Shown: one piece after another, positions 20,336-29,371 of the stretch
Layout of the letters: each line of letters opens with the position of its first letter
How positions within the stretch are numbered: position 1 is the stretch's first letter
Assembly (NCBI GenBank): GCA_018969905.1
Contig: JAGWXK010000011.1
Span: forward strand, 1-42,056
Source of the DNA: Bdellovibrionales bacterium
GTDB taxonomy: Bacteria; Bdellovibrionota; UBA1018; CAIMNF01
Direction: 5' to 3'
DNA: 42,056 bases
The notes under the pieces: generated by a model
Databases searched by the model: none
Seen by the model: the letters and a program-made list of their open reading frames with translations, nothing else
What the model was told of the DNA's origin: nothing
Made by a program: the position numbers and the translations under genes

Positions 20336-20620
20336 TTAGTTGTTTCTGGAGAGATATCTTTTCTCAAAGAAAAAGGTCCCAAACGGAAGGCAGGAAAAAA
20401 CCCAGGCGCGCGCAAGCAGACCGCGGTTCCAGTTTCTTTTCTCGGAGAGAATCAGTGCCGCAACACAGTAGGCAACAAACAAGCCCCCATGGATTCGGCC
20501 CGTGTGTTTCACCCATTCTGGATTTTGAAGAAGATATTTGATCGGCATCGCAATGAACATCAAGACCAGAAAAGAAACGCCTTCCAATCGCCCGATCCAC
20601 AAAAACAGCTTTTCATTCAT
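20336..20620 (-). CDS. DUF3817-type small integral membrane protein
   Basis: 94 residues from the ATG at 20620; a longer version from 20656 adds 12 residues without a hydrophobic character. Three hydrophobic helices are visible, with the family pattern RLEGVSFLVLMFIAMPIKY, then GRIHGGLFVAYC and a final segment ending PFGTFFFEKR. The HG pair in the second helix and the LEG motif in the first are typical of DUF3817 (YdzA-like) proteins, whose function is unknown. It is convergent with spoVR and seven bases downstream of ppk on the same strand after allowing for the shorter start, so it is probably co-transcribed with ppk. Confidence 0.75.
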   Translation of the reverse strand: MNEKLFLWIGRLEGVSFLVLMFIAMPIKYLLQNPEWVKHTGRIHGGLFVAYCVAALILSEKRNWNRGLLARAWVFSCLPFGTFFFEKRYLSRNN

Positions 20621-20663
20621 GCGGGAGACTATGCCTGTGAATGAGGGGTGAGTCAACGTGTGG

Positions 20664-22697
20664 TTAGGTTTGCCGTGAGCGGGCTTTCATCATCAAAGAC
20701 AGATGGGTCCCAAGCTCTCTTTTTGGGTGTTTCACCTTGTGCCTATGGTAGGTGCCGTCCGAGCGCATTTCCCAGCCCTGACGATGATCTTCAATGAGGG
20801 TTTGAAGAAAGTCATAAATACGGTCTTTGTGTGAGTGGTCTTCGATGGGAACAACCGCCTCTACACGGGTCGCAAGATTACGGTGCATCCAATCTGCAGA
20901 TCCGATGAAGAACTCTCCGTGTAATGGGTCTTTTTCTCCATTTTGAAAATAGAAAACACGGGAGTGTTCCAAAAACCGCCCAATCACTGAGAATACGCGG
21001 ATGTTCTCGGAGTGACCCTTGACTCCGGGGCGAAGGCAACAAAATCCCCTGACAATCAGATCGATCTTTACGCCGGCTTCGGATGCCTCATATAGGGCCT
21101 GGATCATCTCGCGATCATCCAGACTGTTCATCTTCGCGATGATTCTCGCAGGCTGGCTCTTTTTTGCGTGGACGATCTCGCTATGGATCTTCTTTAAGAA
21201 CTGCTCCTTCATGGTGAGTGGAGCAACGAGAAGTTTTTGATAATCGCGTTTTTGGGATTTTCCGGTCAGAAAGTGAAACAGGTTCACTACGTCATCCGCG
21301 ATATCCCGTTTGCAGGTGAAGAGTCCGAAGTCGGTGTAGAGGCGGGAAGTGACAGAGTGATAGTTGCCGGTTCCAATATGGCAGTAGCTGCGCATTTCGT
21401 CGCCCTCCTGTCGAACCACCAGTGTGGTTTTGCAGTGGGTTTTTAGCCCGATGACTCCGTATACGACATGCACTCCGGCATCCTCGAGATTCTGAGCCAC
21501 CAGTATGTTTTTTTCCTCATCAAAGCGGGCCTTCAGTTCCACAAGGCATACGACATGCTTCCCGAGTTCGGCAGCACGGATCAAAAGCGGAATGAGAGGG
21601 CTGTCTGCGCCCACCCGGTATAAGGTCATTTTGATCGCAACGACTTTCGGGTCATTCACGGCCGAACGGATGAAGCGTTCCACGGAATTTGCGAAGCTTT
21701 CATAGGGGTGATGAACCAAAATGTCATTTTGCTTGATGGAGAGGAAGATATCTCGCTCAGGGTCCGAAAGAGCAGGAGGAGGCACCGGGATCCAGGGCTC
21801 GTATTTGTATTCGGGTCTCGAGAGGTCGAGAATGGGCTTCAGTGAAGTATACTCGAGCAGCCCTTTTACACCGAAAATCTGGTCTTCATCGAGATGAAGC
21901 TCATCCCGAAGCATGTCGATGATCATGGTGTCGCCGTCGCCCCAGTATTCGAGGCGAACCACATCTCCGAATTTTCTTTCTTTCAGTTCTTCCGAAAGCT
22001 GCTCCAGCATGTCGTCGGATTCATCATCGTGATCGATGTTGGTGTTCCGAGTGATGCGAAAGGGCATGACATTCATGATTTCCATGCCTTGAAACAAGGA
22101 GTTCAGGTTTGCTGTGATTACCTCAATGATTGATACAAAACGGGCCTTTTTGGCATCTCTTCTTCCGTCAATTCGAAGCCATTGAGGAAAATGATTCGGG
22201 ACCTTGAGGCGCGCAAACTGGGTTTCCTCCTCACGGCCAGGGTAGCGAAGGGTTACTCCAAGAGAGATCGATAGGTTGGAAAGGAAAGGAAAGGGGTGGC
22301 CCGAGTCCACCGCAAAGGGCGTCAGTACCGGAAAGATCTGGGTTTGGTAAAAGACGTTCGCCCTTTCCCGCTCGGCTTGGGAGAGATCATCCCAGGGTAC
22401 CAGCTCAATCCCTCCCTCCTTCAGTGCGGGGAGGAGGTCTTTCTTGAAGCAGGCTTGGGCCTCCTGAATCAGAGGGATCAGTCGTTCCCTAAAATGAACC
22501 CGCGCATTGGAATACAAGGATCCAAGCCGCTTCATGAAGTATTCGTCGAGATTGCTTTGAAAGATTCCCAAAAACCGAACCCGTTCAAACAGGGGGGTGC
22601 GATCATCGAGCGCTTCGTGGAGCACTCGTGCGTTGAACTCAAGCCAACCTAAATCGCGGTTGATGTAGAGGTTCTTTTCGCTCATGAGCTTAGCCAT
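20664..22697 (-). CDS. ppk: Polyphosphate kinase 1
   Basis: 677 residues. It makes and reverses polyphosphate from ATP. The autophosphorylated histidine corresponds to His421 in GLKTHCK, and the second catalytic histidine to His440 in CHIGTGNYH; ADWMHRNLATRVE is the later conserved block. The N-terminal NRDLGWLEFNARVL and LDEYFMKRLG are classic. Either the ATG at 22697 or the one at 22685 could be used. No ppx exopolyphosphatase gene is adjacent. It is divergent from nrdJ and shares a 115-base intergenic region with it. Polyphosphate is linked to stress survival, which fits the neighbouring prkA operon. Confidence 0.97.
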   Translation of the reverse strand: MAKLMSEKNLYINRDLGWLEFNARVLHEALDDRTPLFERVRFLGIFQSNLDEYFMKRLGSLYSNARVHFRERLIPLIQEAQACFKKDLLPALKEGGIELVPWDDLSQAERERANVFYQTQIFPVLTPFAVDSGHPFPFLSNLSISLGVTLRYPGREEETQFARLKVPNHFPQWLRIDGRRDAKKARFVSIIEVITANLNSLFQGMEIMNVMPFRITRNTNIDHDDESDDMLEQLSEELKERKFGDVVRLEYWGDGDTMIIDMLRDELHLDEDQIFGVKGLLEYTSLKPILDLSRPEYKYEPWIPVPPPALSDPERDIFLSIKQNDILVHHPYESFANSVERFIRSAVNDPKVVAIKMTLYRVGADSPLIPLLIRAAELGKHVVCLVELKARFDEEKNILVAQNLEDAGVHVVYGVIGLKTHCKTTLVVRQEGDEMRSYCHIGTGNYHSVTSRLYTDFGLFTCKRDIADDVVNLFHFLTGKSQKRDYQKLLVAPLTMKEQFLKKIHSEIVHAKKSQPARIIAKMNSLDDREMIQALYEASEAGVKIDLIVRGFCCLRPGVKGHSENIRVFSVIGRFLEHSRVFYFQNGEKDPLHGEFFIGSADWMHRNLATRVEAVVPIEDHSHKDRIYDFLQTLIEDHRQGWEMRSDGTYHRHKVKHPKRELGTHLSLMMKARSRQT

Positions 22698-22774
22698 CTC
22701 ACGTTTCGGAGGAAAGGGGCAAGGTCTTGAGGGGATGCGGTGGCACTCAAATAACCAACCGGATTCATTGGGGT

Positions 22775-22803
22775 TTGGCCGAAGTGCGGGTTTCTGCTAT
22801 CAT
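22775..22803 (+). promoter_or_regulatory. Candidate sigma70 promoter for nrdJ
   Basis: TTGGCC (22775-22780) and TATCAT (22798-22803) are separated by exactly 17 bases. The expected transcription start is only two to four bases before the nrdJ ATG at 22813, and no ribosome binding site precedes that ATG, so the message could be almost leaderless. Read by eye. Confidence 0.45.
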
Positions 22804-22812
22804 CTATATTGA

Positions 22813-25800
22813 ATGAAGCGATCGAAGGGAAAGGTCAAAAAGCAATCGTCGAGACTGGTTTCCCGGTATTTCACGAAGGGGGGGGGTGTTTCTCCCCTGA
22901 AGTCCGGTTCTTTTGTCCGGGCTCACTCGGTCATCCGGGAGCCCGGCGGCCGCGTGGTTTTTGAGCGAAAGGACATCGAAGTTCCCGAAGGCTGGTCCCA
23001 GCTTGCGATCGACATTCTCGCATCCAAATACATGCGGCGTGTTGGCGTTCCAAAGACGGGGCAGGAAGTCTCGGTGAAGCAAGTGATCGCAAGAATCACC
23101 GGAAGTCTGAAGCGAGAGGCAATTCGAACGAGGATCCTGACCCCGGCCGAGGCTCGGATTTTTGAAGAAGAGCTTCAGTACCTTCTTCTTCATCAGATTG
23201 CGGCCTTCAATTCTCCGGTGTGGTTCAATCTGGGCTTGCATCAGTTTTATGGAATCTCGGGATCAGGTGGGAACTTCCGCTTTGATCCCAGGCAAAAGCG
23301 GGTCCTCGAGGTTCAAGACAATTTCAAATTTCCTCAAACCTCGGCATGTTTCATTCAGTCGGTTGAGGATGATCTGATGGACATCTTTGATCTGGTGAAG
23401 AGTGAGGCAAGGCTGTTCAAATATGGATCGGGCACAGGAACCAATTTTTCAAGCATCCGCGGAAGGCAGGAAAAACTTTCCGGGGGCGGGACCTCGTCCG
23501 GACTTTTGAGTTTTCTGGAAGTGCTGGATCGGGGGGCGGGTGCAACGAAGTCCGGTGGCACCACCCGTAGGGCTGCAAAAATGGTTTGCCTCGATTCGGA
23601 TCATCCGGAGATTCTGGAGTTCATCCGGTGGAAAAAACTCGAAGAAGAAAAGGCCCGCGCCTTGATCCGCGAAGGGTATCCTGCAGACTTCAACGGGGAA
23701 GCCTATCGTACGGTCTCGGGTCAGAATTCGAATAATTCAGTGAGGCTTTCGGATGAGTTCATGGAGGCACTTCTGCAAGGAAAGTCGTGGGCCCTGAAAG
23801 CGCGCACTACCGGAGAGGTGATTTCGGAGATTCCCGCGCAAGTCATCTGGAAAGAGATCGCGGAATCCGCCTGGTTCTGTGCCGATCCGGGAATTCAGTT
23901 CGATTCCACCATCAACGCGTGGCATACGTGCGCGGCATCCGGCCCCATTCGGGCGTCGAATCCCTGTTCGGAATTCATGTTTCTGGATGATACCGCGTGC
24001 AATCTCGCCTCGATCAATTTGCTGAAATTTCTATCTCCGGAGGGGCGGTTTGATTTTGATGGGTTCGCGCATTCGGTTCGAACCTTGATTCTCGCACAAG
24101 AGCTTCTGGTGGGACTTTCGAGCTATCCGACTCCCGAGATCGCAAAGCGCTCCCATGAGTTCCGGCCGCTTGGCCTTGGGTACGCGAACCTGGGTGCGCT
24201 TCTCATGGTCAAAGGATTTCCTTATGACTCGGATGAGGGGCGGGCGCTTGCAGCGGGGGTTACCGCCTTTATGACAGCCGAGGCCTATGCAATGAGTGCC
24301 GAGCTTTCGAAAGCCTCGGAGCCTTTTCAGGGATACGGAAAAAACAAGTCTGCGATGCGGAGGGTGCTTGCCCGTCATCAGAAAGCCGCAAACCACATTC
24401 CCTATGAAATGCTCGAACCTGTTTTCAAGGAACGGGTAAGCGAGGCCTGGGAACGTGCATTGAAGTCAGGCATAAGTCATGGCTATCGGAATTCGCAAGT
24501 GACCGTTCTTGCTCCAACTGGCACGATTGGGCTTCTCATGGATTGCGATACCACTGGAATTGAACCGGATTTTGCATTGGTGAAGTTCAAAAAGCTCGCT
24601 GGAGGCGGTTCCTTCAAGATGGTGAATCAATCGATTGGGCTTGCCCTGGCAAGATTGGGATACTCCTCTCCGGAGATCGATGGGATGATTCGATACCTGC
24701 TCGGAACTCGGGAGTTTCATGAAACCGATGGACCGCTTTCAAAAGCGAGGCTCAGGGGATATGGGTTCTCGGATTCGGATTTGATTCGGCTGGAAAAGAG
24801 GATTCCCGAAGTTTTTGAACTTTCATCACTCTTTACGCGCGCCCATTTGGGCGATGCGCTCCTTCAAAGGCTTCATGTTTCAAGGGTGGATTTCGAGAAT
24901 CCGGATTTTAACTGGCTTAGGCATGTCGGAGTTTCGGATCAGGAGTTGAGTGTTGAAGAGGCGCGCATTTGTGGAAAGATGACCCTGGAAGGGGCTCCGG
25001 GAATTGAGGCATCTGATCTTGCTGTTTTTGATTGTGCGAATCGCGCTGGAATGTGGGGGAAGCGGGTCATCACGCCCATGGGGCATATCCGGATGATGGC
25101 GGCCGTTCAGCCGTTTTTGTCGGGTGCAATCTCAAAAACCGTAAATTTGCCGCAAGAAACAAGTGTTCAGGAGATCGAGATGATTCATCTCATGGCTTGG
25201 AAGCTGGGGCTGAAGTCCATCTCTGTGTATCGGGATGGGAGCAAGGCTTCGCAGCCTTTGAGCGCCGCAACCGCCCACCCGGAGAAAGGGTTGCTCAGGC
25301 GGGGTTTACCCGAGCGAAGAGCCGGGCTTACGATCGAAGCAAGGGTTGGCGGGGAGACGATTTACTTGCGGACAGGAGAGTATGGGGACGGATCCCTTGG
25401 AGAGATTTTTCTCGATCAAAAGGGAGGCGGAGAGGACGCGCGGGCGCTCCTGCATTGTTTTGCGATCGCCATCAGTCTTGGATTGCAGTACGGTGTGCCG
25501 CTCAAGGAGTTTGTCGATCGGTTCACCTTTACGAAGTTCGAGCCTGCGGGAACGGTGCAAGGGGATCCTCACATCAAGATGGCGACATCCGTCATTGACT
25601 ATGTTTTTCGGACGCTTGGGGTTGAGTATCTTCAGCGGACAGAATTGGCTCACGTTTCGACTGAGGAGAAGAGGGAGCGCCATGCCTCGTTCACGGGTGA
25701 TGCGATAGATGAACAACTGACTGCAATCTCTGGTGATGCTCCATCTTGTGATGCTTGCGGACATTCAACGGTGAGAAACGGATCCTGCTTTCGTTGTCTT

Positions 25801-25830
25801 CATTGTGGAAACAGTATGGGATGCAGTTGA
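22813..25830 (+). CDS. nrdJ: Class II (adenosylcobalamin-dependent) ribonucleotide reductase
   Basis: 1005 residues. It reduces ribonucleotides to deoxyribonucleotides using a B12-generated thiyl radical and works with or without oxygen. The radical cysteine is Cys385 in NPCSE; the redox pair is Cys179 (TSACF) and Cys396 (TACNL). APTGTIGLLMDCDTTGIEP is the substrate-site block. A TSCPD-type domain (about 860-945, LHCFAIAISLGLQYG) and a C-terminal Cys-rich segment (CDACGH...CFRCLHCGNSMGC) complete the form seen in many proteobacterial NrdJ. The N-terminus is unusually basic. No B12 riboswitch is recognisable upstream, where only 115 bases are available. Its last ten bases overlap the next gene. 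Confidence 0.95.
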   Translation: MKRSKGKVKKQSSRLVSRYFTKGGGVSPLKSGSFVRAHSVIREPGGRVVFERKDIEVPEGWSQLAIDILASKYMRRVGVPKTGQEVSVKQVIARITGSLKREAIRTRILTPAEARIFEEELQYLLLHQIAAFNSPVWFNLGLHQFYGISGSGGNFRFDPRQKRVLEVQDNFKFPQTSACFIQSVEDDLMDIFDLVKSEARLFKYGSGTGTNFSSIRGRQEKLSGGGTSSGLLSFLEVLDRGAGATKSGGTTRRAAKMVCLDSDHPEILEFIRWKKLEEEKARALIREGYPADFNGEAYRTVSGQNSNNSVRLSDEFMEALLQGKSWALKARTTGEVISEIPAQVIWKEIAESAWFCADPGIQFDSTINAWHTCAASGPIRASNPCSEFMFLDDTACNLASINLLKFLSPEGRFDFDGFAHSVRTLILAQELLVGLSSYPTPEIAKRSHEFRPLGLGYANLGALLMVKGFPYDSDEGRALAAGVTAFMTAEAYAMSAELSKASEPFQGYGKNKSAMRRVLARHQKAANHIPYEMLEPVFKERVSEAWERALKSGISHGYRNSQVTVLAPTGTIGLLMDCDTTGIEPDFALVKFKKLAGGGSFKMVNQSIGLALARLGYSSPEIDGMIRYLLGTREFHETDGPLSKARLRGYGFSDSDLIRLEKRIPEVFELSSLFTRAHLGDALLQRLHVSRVDFENPDFNWLRHVGVSDQELSVEEARICGKMTLEGAPGIEASDLAVFDCANRAGMWGKRVITPMGHIRMMAAVQPFLSGAISKTVNLPQETSVQEIEMIHLMAWKLGLKSISVYRDGSKASQPLSAATAHPEKGLLRRGLPERRAGLTIEARVGGETIYLRTGEYGDGSLGEIFLDQKGGGEDARALLHCFAIAISLGLQYGVPLKEFVDRFTFTKFEPAGTVQGDPHIKMATSVIDYVFRTLGVEYLQRTELAHVSTEEKRERHASFTGDAIDEQLTAISGDAPSCDACGHSTVRNGSCFRCLHCGNSMGCS

Positions 25831-26924
25831 ATCGAATCCGTCTTGGGATGAATTTTTGGCAGGCAATTGTCTGGGAGTCATCCCTAGATCCTGAGGATGA
25901 AAAACGCCTGGAGAGTTCACTTTCACAGTTTAAGGCGATGGGAATTGGGTTTGTTCGAATTCTCGCAAGCACTCAGAAAATTTCATCTCCATTTTCAATC
26001 AGACCGGCGATGGAAACCGGAGGTGAGGGCGATGAAGAAAGAAGTGCCCGGGTTTTACTTCGTTTGCTAGATCGTCTGGAGCGTCATGAAATTCAGGCGA
26101 TCATCGTACTGGGGAATTTCTGGAGCTGGAGTGGCGGGTTTCCTGCCTATGCAGAATGGTCGGGGCAGGCTCCATTTCCCCGGATCGGACCTGACTCCTC
26201 TCTCCTTCAGATGGCGCGATTTTTCCTTCGAGCATCGCGGGTGTATTCTGATGCGAAGGTAAACCTCAGATATCGCAATCTTGTGAATGCAATTCTTGAA
26301 ACAGTTCCGGCAAGACATTCCGCGATTTTTTGTTATCAATTGGCAAATGAACCGACACCCTTGTTTAACTCGGGTGATCTTTCTTCGTGGGCTGAGGAGC
26401 ACACGCGACTCATTCGATTCCGGAATCCCGGGGCGCCTGTTTCCCTTGGTGGGATTGGAACAGGACCCTTGCCTTTTGGTACCAAAACCGATTTGCGAAA
26501 AATCTACAGGCTTTGCAACTTTGATTTTCTTACGGTCCACATCTGGCCTCAGAACTGGGGATGGTACGACCCTAAAAATCCACGAAAAACCCTTGAGTCT
26601 ACCTTGATCAAGACCCGGAAGTACCTCGCACTCCACGGGAGAATCTCAAAAGAGCTTGGAATTCCTTTGCTCCTTGAGGAAATCAATCTTGCCCGGGATT
26701 TGGGGAGTCTCGATCCGGAAAGTTCGACAAACAACCGGGATCTCTACCTTCAGTTTGTTCACGAAGAACTCGGAAACATGTCAAAAAGCGGTGTTTCCAT
26801 TGCGGGAATCGCCTACTGGACCTGGGAATCCGACCCCCCACACGAGCCGAGGGGGTGGTACGCGATTCACCCTACGGATCAATCAACGATTGGGATGATT
26901 AAAAAGTTCAGTAGCCCCACTTGA
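25821..26924 (+). CDS. GH5-like glycoside hydrolase (endo-mannanase-like), no signal peptide
   Basis: 367 residues from the ATG at 25821, which overlaps the nrdJ stop; the frame is open further upstream inside nrdJ but that part is not conserved-looking. Features of the GH5 mannanase type include FWSWSGGFPAYAEW, the acid/base glutamate in QLANEPTP (Glu177) and a second glutamate in LLLEEINLA (286 or 287). No signal peptide or membrane segment is seen, so it would act inside the cell, for example on a storage or recycled glycan, or be exported by another route. The overlap with nrdJ suggests co-transcription although no functional link is obvious. Confidence 0.72.
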   Translation: MQLNRIRLGMNFWQAIVWESSLDPEDEKRLESSLSQFKAMGIGFVRILASTQKISSPFSIRPAMETGGEGDEERSARVLLRLLDRLERHEIQAIIVLGNFWSWSGGFPAYAEWSGQAPFPRIGPDSSLLQMARFFLRASRVYSDAKVNLRYRNLVNAILETVPARHSAIFCYQLANEPTPLFNSGDLSSWAEEHTRLIRFRNPGAPVSLGGIGTGPLPFGTKTDLRKIYRLCNFDFLTVHIWPQNWGWYDPKNPRKTLESTLIKTRKYLALHGRISKELGIPLLLEEINLARDLGSLDPESSTNNRDLYLQFVHEELGNMSKSGVSIAGIAYWTWESDPPHEPRGWYAIHPTDQSTIGMIKKFSSPT

Positions 26925-27900
26925 GGAGAGTCGCACCCCAGGTGAATCCGCCTCCGAAGGCGGCAAGGATCAGATTGTCCCCTTTTTTCAGTTGTTTTTC
27001 CCAATCCCAAAGGCAGAGGGGAAGTGTGCCTGCGGTGGTGTTTCCATACCGCTTGATGTTGAGCATGACTTTTTCCATCGGCATGCCGGCGCGTTCGGCC
27101 GTAGATTCAATGATGCGAATATTTGCTTGATGAGGGACGAGCCATGCAACTCTTTCCGCGGTGAGATCATTTCGTCGCATGAGCTCTTCGACGGAATCGG
27201 CCATGCCCTTTACCGCGAATTTGTAAACTGCAGCGCCCTCCTGATAGACATAGTGTTGTCTTTTTTCAACGGTTTCGTGGGACGCGGGGAGAAGTGAACC
27301 GCCAGCATCCATTCGAAGATGTTTTCGTCCGGAACCATCGCTTTTCAATACGCTGTCCAAAACCCCGAAGCCCTCTGTGTTCGGCTCGAGCAGCACGGCT
27401 CCCCCTCCATCCCCGAAAATGATGCAGGTATTTCGATCTTTGTAGTCGATGATGGAACTCATCTTATCTGCGCCTGCGACCACCACTTTTTTGTAGCGTC
27501 CGCTCTCGATTAGGGCAGCTCCCGTTGTGAGGCCATACAAAAAGCCTGAACACGCTGCAGAAATATCATATCCCCAAGCCCCGGTCGCGCCGATTTTATC
27601 GCAAACCACATTCGCAGTCGAAGGAAAGGGGTGATCGGGGGTGACCGTGCCCACGATCAGGCAGTCAATTTCCTTTGGGTCGATTCCCCGTTTTTTACAA
27701 AGTTCAAGCACTGCAGGCGCAACGAGATCCGAGGTGGCAAGGCCTTCTCCCTTCAGGATTCTTCGCTCTTCGATGCCAGTCCGGGTACGAATCCACTCAT
27801 CGTTGGTGTCGACCAGTTTTTCGAGTTCTTGATTGGTCAAGCGGTACTCGGGAACGAAGCCACCCACGGCGGTGACGGCGGCAGTGATCTTTTTATCCAT
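26908..27900 (-). CDS. fabH: Beta-ketoacyl-ACP synthase III
   Basis: 330 residues from the ATG at 27900; an upstream extension to 27987 lacks family similarity. It condenses acetyl-CoA with malonyl-ACP to start fatty acid synthesis. The catalytic triad is complete: Cys117 in DISAACSGF, His257 in LVPHQAN and Asn287 in GNTTAGTLP. The N-terminal TNDEWIRTRTGIEERR is diagnostic. The gene stands alone rather than in the common plsX-fabH-fabD cluster; fabI lies about 4 kb away on the other strand. No clear ribosome binding site precedes the ATG. The 3' end overlaps the GH5-like gene by 17 bases, convergent. Confidence 0.96.
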   Translation of the reverse strand: MDKKITAAVTAVGGFVPEYRLTNQELEKLVDTNDEWIRTRTGIEERRILKGEGLATSDLVAPAVLELCKKRGIDPKEIDCLIVGTVTPDHPFPSTANVVCDKIGATGAWGYDISAACSGFLYGLTTGAALIESGRYKKVVVAGADKMSSIIDYKDRNTCIIFGDGGGAVLLEPNTEGFGVLDSVLKSDGSGRKHLRMDAGGSLLPASHETVEKRQHYVYQEGAAVYKFAVKGMADSVEELMRRNDLTAERVAWLVPHQANIRIIESTAERAGMPMEKVMLNIKRYGNTTAGTLPLCLWDWEKQLKKGDNLILAAFGGGFTWGATLLKWGY

Positions 27901-28069
27901 AAGGGAGGCATTTATACGGGAAAAGAGTGAAAAAGGGGAGTTTTGTTTGGAATCCCGGAAGGGTGCCATCGGGTTGGGTGAGGCCATGCGGAGTATTGAT
28001 TGTCCGGGCGCTCAATCATTTTCATTGCCAAGCGGGCTTTGCTTCGAGACTCTTTCGGCGGGGGGAATC

Positions 28070-28933
28070 ATGAAAACATTCATTTTGGTCATTCTTTTTG
28101 GAGCAAGCAGCAGTTTTGCAAAACCGTTGGCAGATCATGGTCCCATGGGTTCGGGACTTTGGCGCCGTGACATTCAGGCAGTTGGAGGCTACGATTTCAG
28201 GGGAATTGTTAAACTCTCCAACTGCTCGGGCTCGCTGGTTCGTTTTCAGGGAGCAAAGGATTCCGACCCGGGGCTCATCCTTACGAACGGCCACTGCGTG
28301 GGCGGGGCTTTCGGGGGCATGATGCCCGCCAACCAGTATTCCTACCATGTGCCGTCGAAGAGAACCTTTCAGTTTCTGGATGCGGATGGCTCAATCAAGC
28401 CCGGTACCGTTTCGGCAAGGGAGCTTTTGTATGCGACTATCACGTGGAACGATGTGGCTTTGTACTCGCTGGAACTGAGCTATGCGCAAATAAAAAAGAG
28501 CTTCGGGGTGGATGCAATTCTGATCAATCCGGCACGACCAAACCTCGAAGATCCGATCCAGATTCTTTCGGGCTACTGGCAAAAAGGCTATTCTTGCAGA
28601 ATTGATCGCTTCGTGTACCAGCTGAAAGAAGGAGAGTACGTGAGCAAGGACTCCATGCGATACAGCAAGGGTGGATGTGAAACCATTCACGGAACTTCCG
28701 GCTCGCCGGTTCTGGATCCCCGTACGAGGACCGTGGTTGGAGTCAATAGCACCGGAAATGACAGTGGCGAGAAGTGCACCATGGACAACCCGTGCGAGGT
28801 TTCTGAGGACGGACTGATCCATGTTGAAAAGGGCCGAAGTTATGGAGACCAGACCTATGTGTTCTACAGCTGCCTTGATTCCAACTTGAAGTTGGATCTT
28901 TCAAAAGAGGGATGTCAGCTTTTTCGGAATTAG
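28070..28933 (+). CDS. Secreted trypsin-like serine protease
   Basis: 287 residues from the ATG at 28070, preceded by GGGGGAA; the frame upstream runs into the fabH promoter region and is not used. A signal peptide (residues 1-17, MKTFILVILFGASSSFA) directs it to the periplasm or outside. The chymotrypsin-fold triad is readable: His75 in LTNGHCVG, Asp128 in WNDVALY and Ser210 in HGTSGSPVL. Cysteines 52 and 76 could form the usual disulfide next to the catalytic histidine, with more cysteines near the C-terminus. It may degrade prey, environmental or envelope proteins. It is divergent from fabH; the 169-base region between them shows no clear promoter to my eye. Confidence 0.88.
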   Translation: MKTFILVILFGASSSFAKPLADHGPMGSGLWRRDIQAVGGYDFRGIVKLSNCSGSLVRFQGAKDSDPGLILTNGHCVGGAFGGMMPANQYSYHVPSKRTFQFLDADGSIKPGTVSARELLYATITWNDVALYSLELSYAQIKKSFGVDAILINPARPNLEDPIQILSGYWQKGYSCRIDRFVYQLKEGEYVSKDSMRYSKGGCETIHGTSGSPVLDPRTRTVVGVNSTGNDSGEKCTMDNPCEVSEDGLIHVEKGRSYGDQTYVFYSCLDSNLKLDLSKEGCQLFRN

Positions 28934-28968
28934 TCCGAGTCCCGACTGAATCCCGGTACCCGCAGTTT

Positions 28969-29335
28969 TCATTCTCGGAGCCAGAGGGTTGTCGGGATGG
29001 ATTGCTCTCGGATGCAAGAGAAGACATGGTTCACTCCGGTTGGGGTGCCCTGATCCGGCTCGAACCCTAATGTGCTTTCGGAAACATGGGTTTCTCGTGA
29101 TGGTAGTCCCATTTTTTTTTCCGGTCCGATCTTCATTTTCAGTTTCAGTTGTTTATAGCCTTTATTTTCGCCTACAAACTCGAAGTAGCCATCATTGTTC
29201 TTTGTGATTTCGCAAACGGGCAATCCCGTGCTCGAGCTTTGATTGTATTGGGTAGTGCCCAATGTGCAGGGGTGGGAGATCCTTGGCACCGAGTGATAAT
29301 GAGCAGGTTAGAACAATGCAAAAAATGATTTTCAC
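28969..29335 (-). pseudogene. Frameshifted small secreted protein
   Basis: A GTG at 29335 opens a frame with a convincing signal peptide (MKIIFCIVLTCSLSLGA) that then stops after about 47 codons. One base later in frame, a second frame runs to 28969 with sensible composition (GLPVCEITKNNDGYFEF, KQLKLKMKIG). Removing a single G from the run at 29269-29272 joins them into one secreted protein of about 121 residues. The two frames separately make little sense: one has only a signal peptide, the other no start except an internal GTG at 29289. It is either a real pseudogene or an assembly error in a homopolymer. Family not recognised. Confidence 0.45.
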
Positions 29336-29371
29336 GAGGGTGTCTAAGCTGAAATTGCCGCACTGATAAAG

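Noticed and set aside
20336-20656. Longer start for the DUF3817 protein at 20656
   Set aside because: The added 12 residues do not resemble the family start, and the ATG at 20620 leads straight into the first helix.
22698-22812. Possible cobalamin riboswitch upstream of nrdJ
   Set aside because: Only 115 bases are available and no B12-box-like element is visible.
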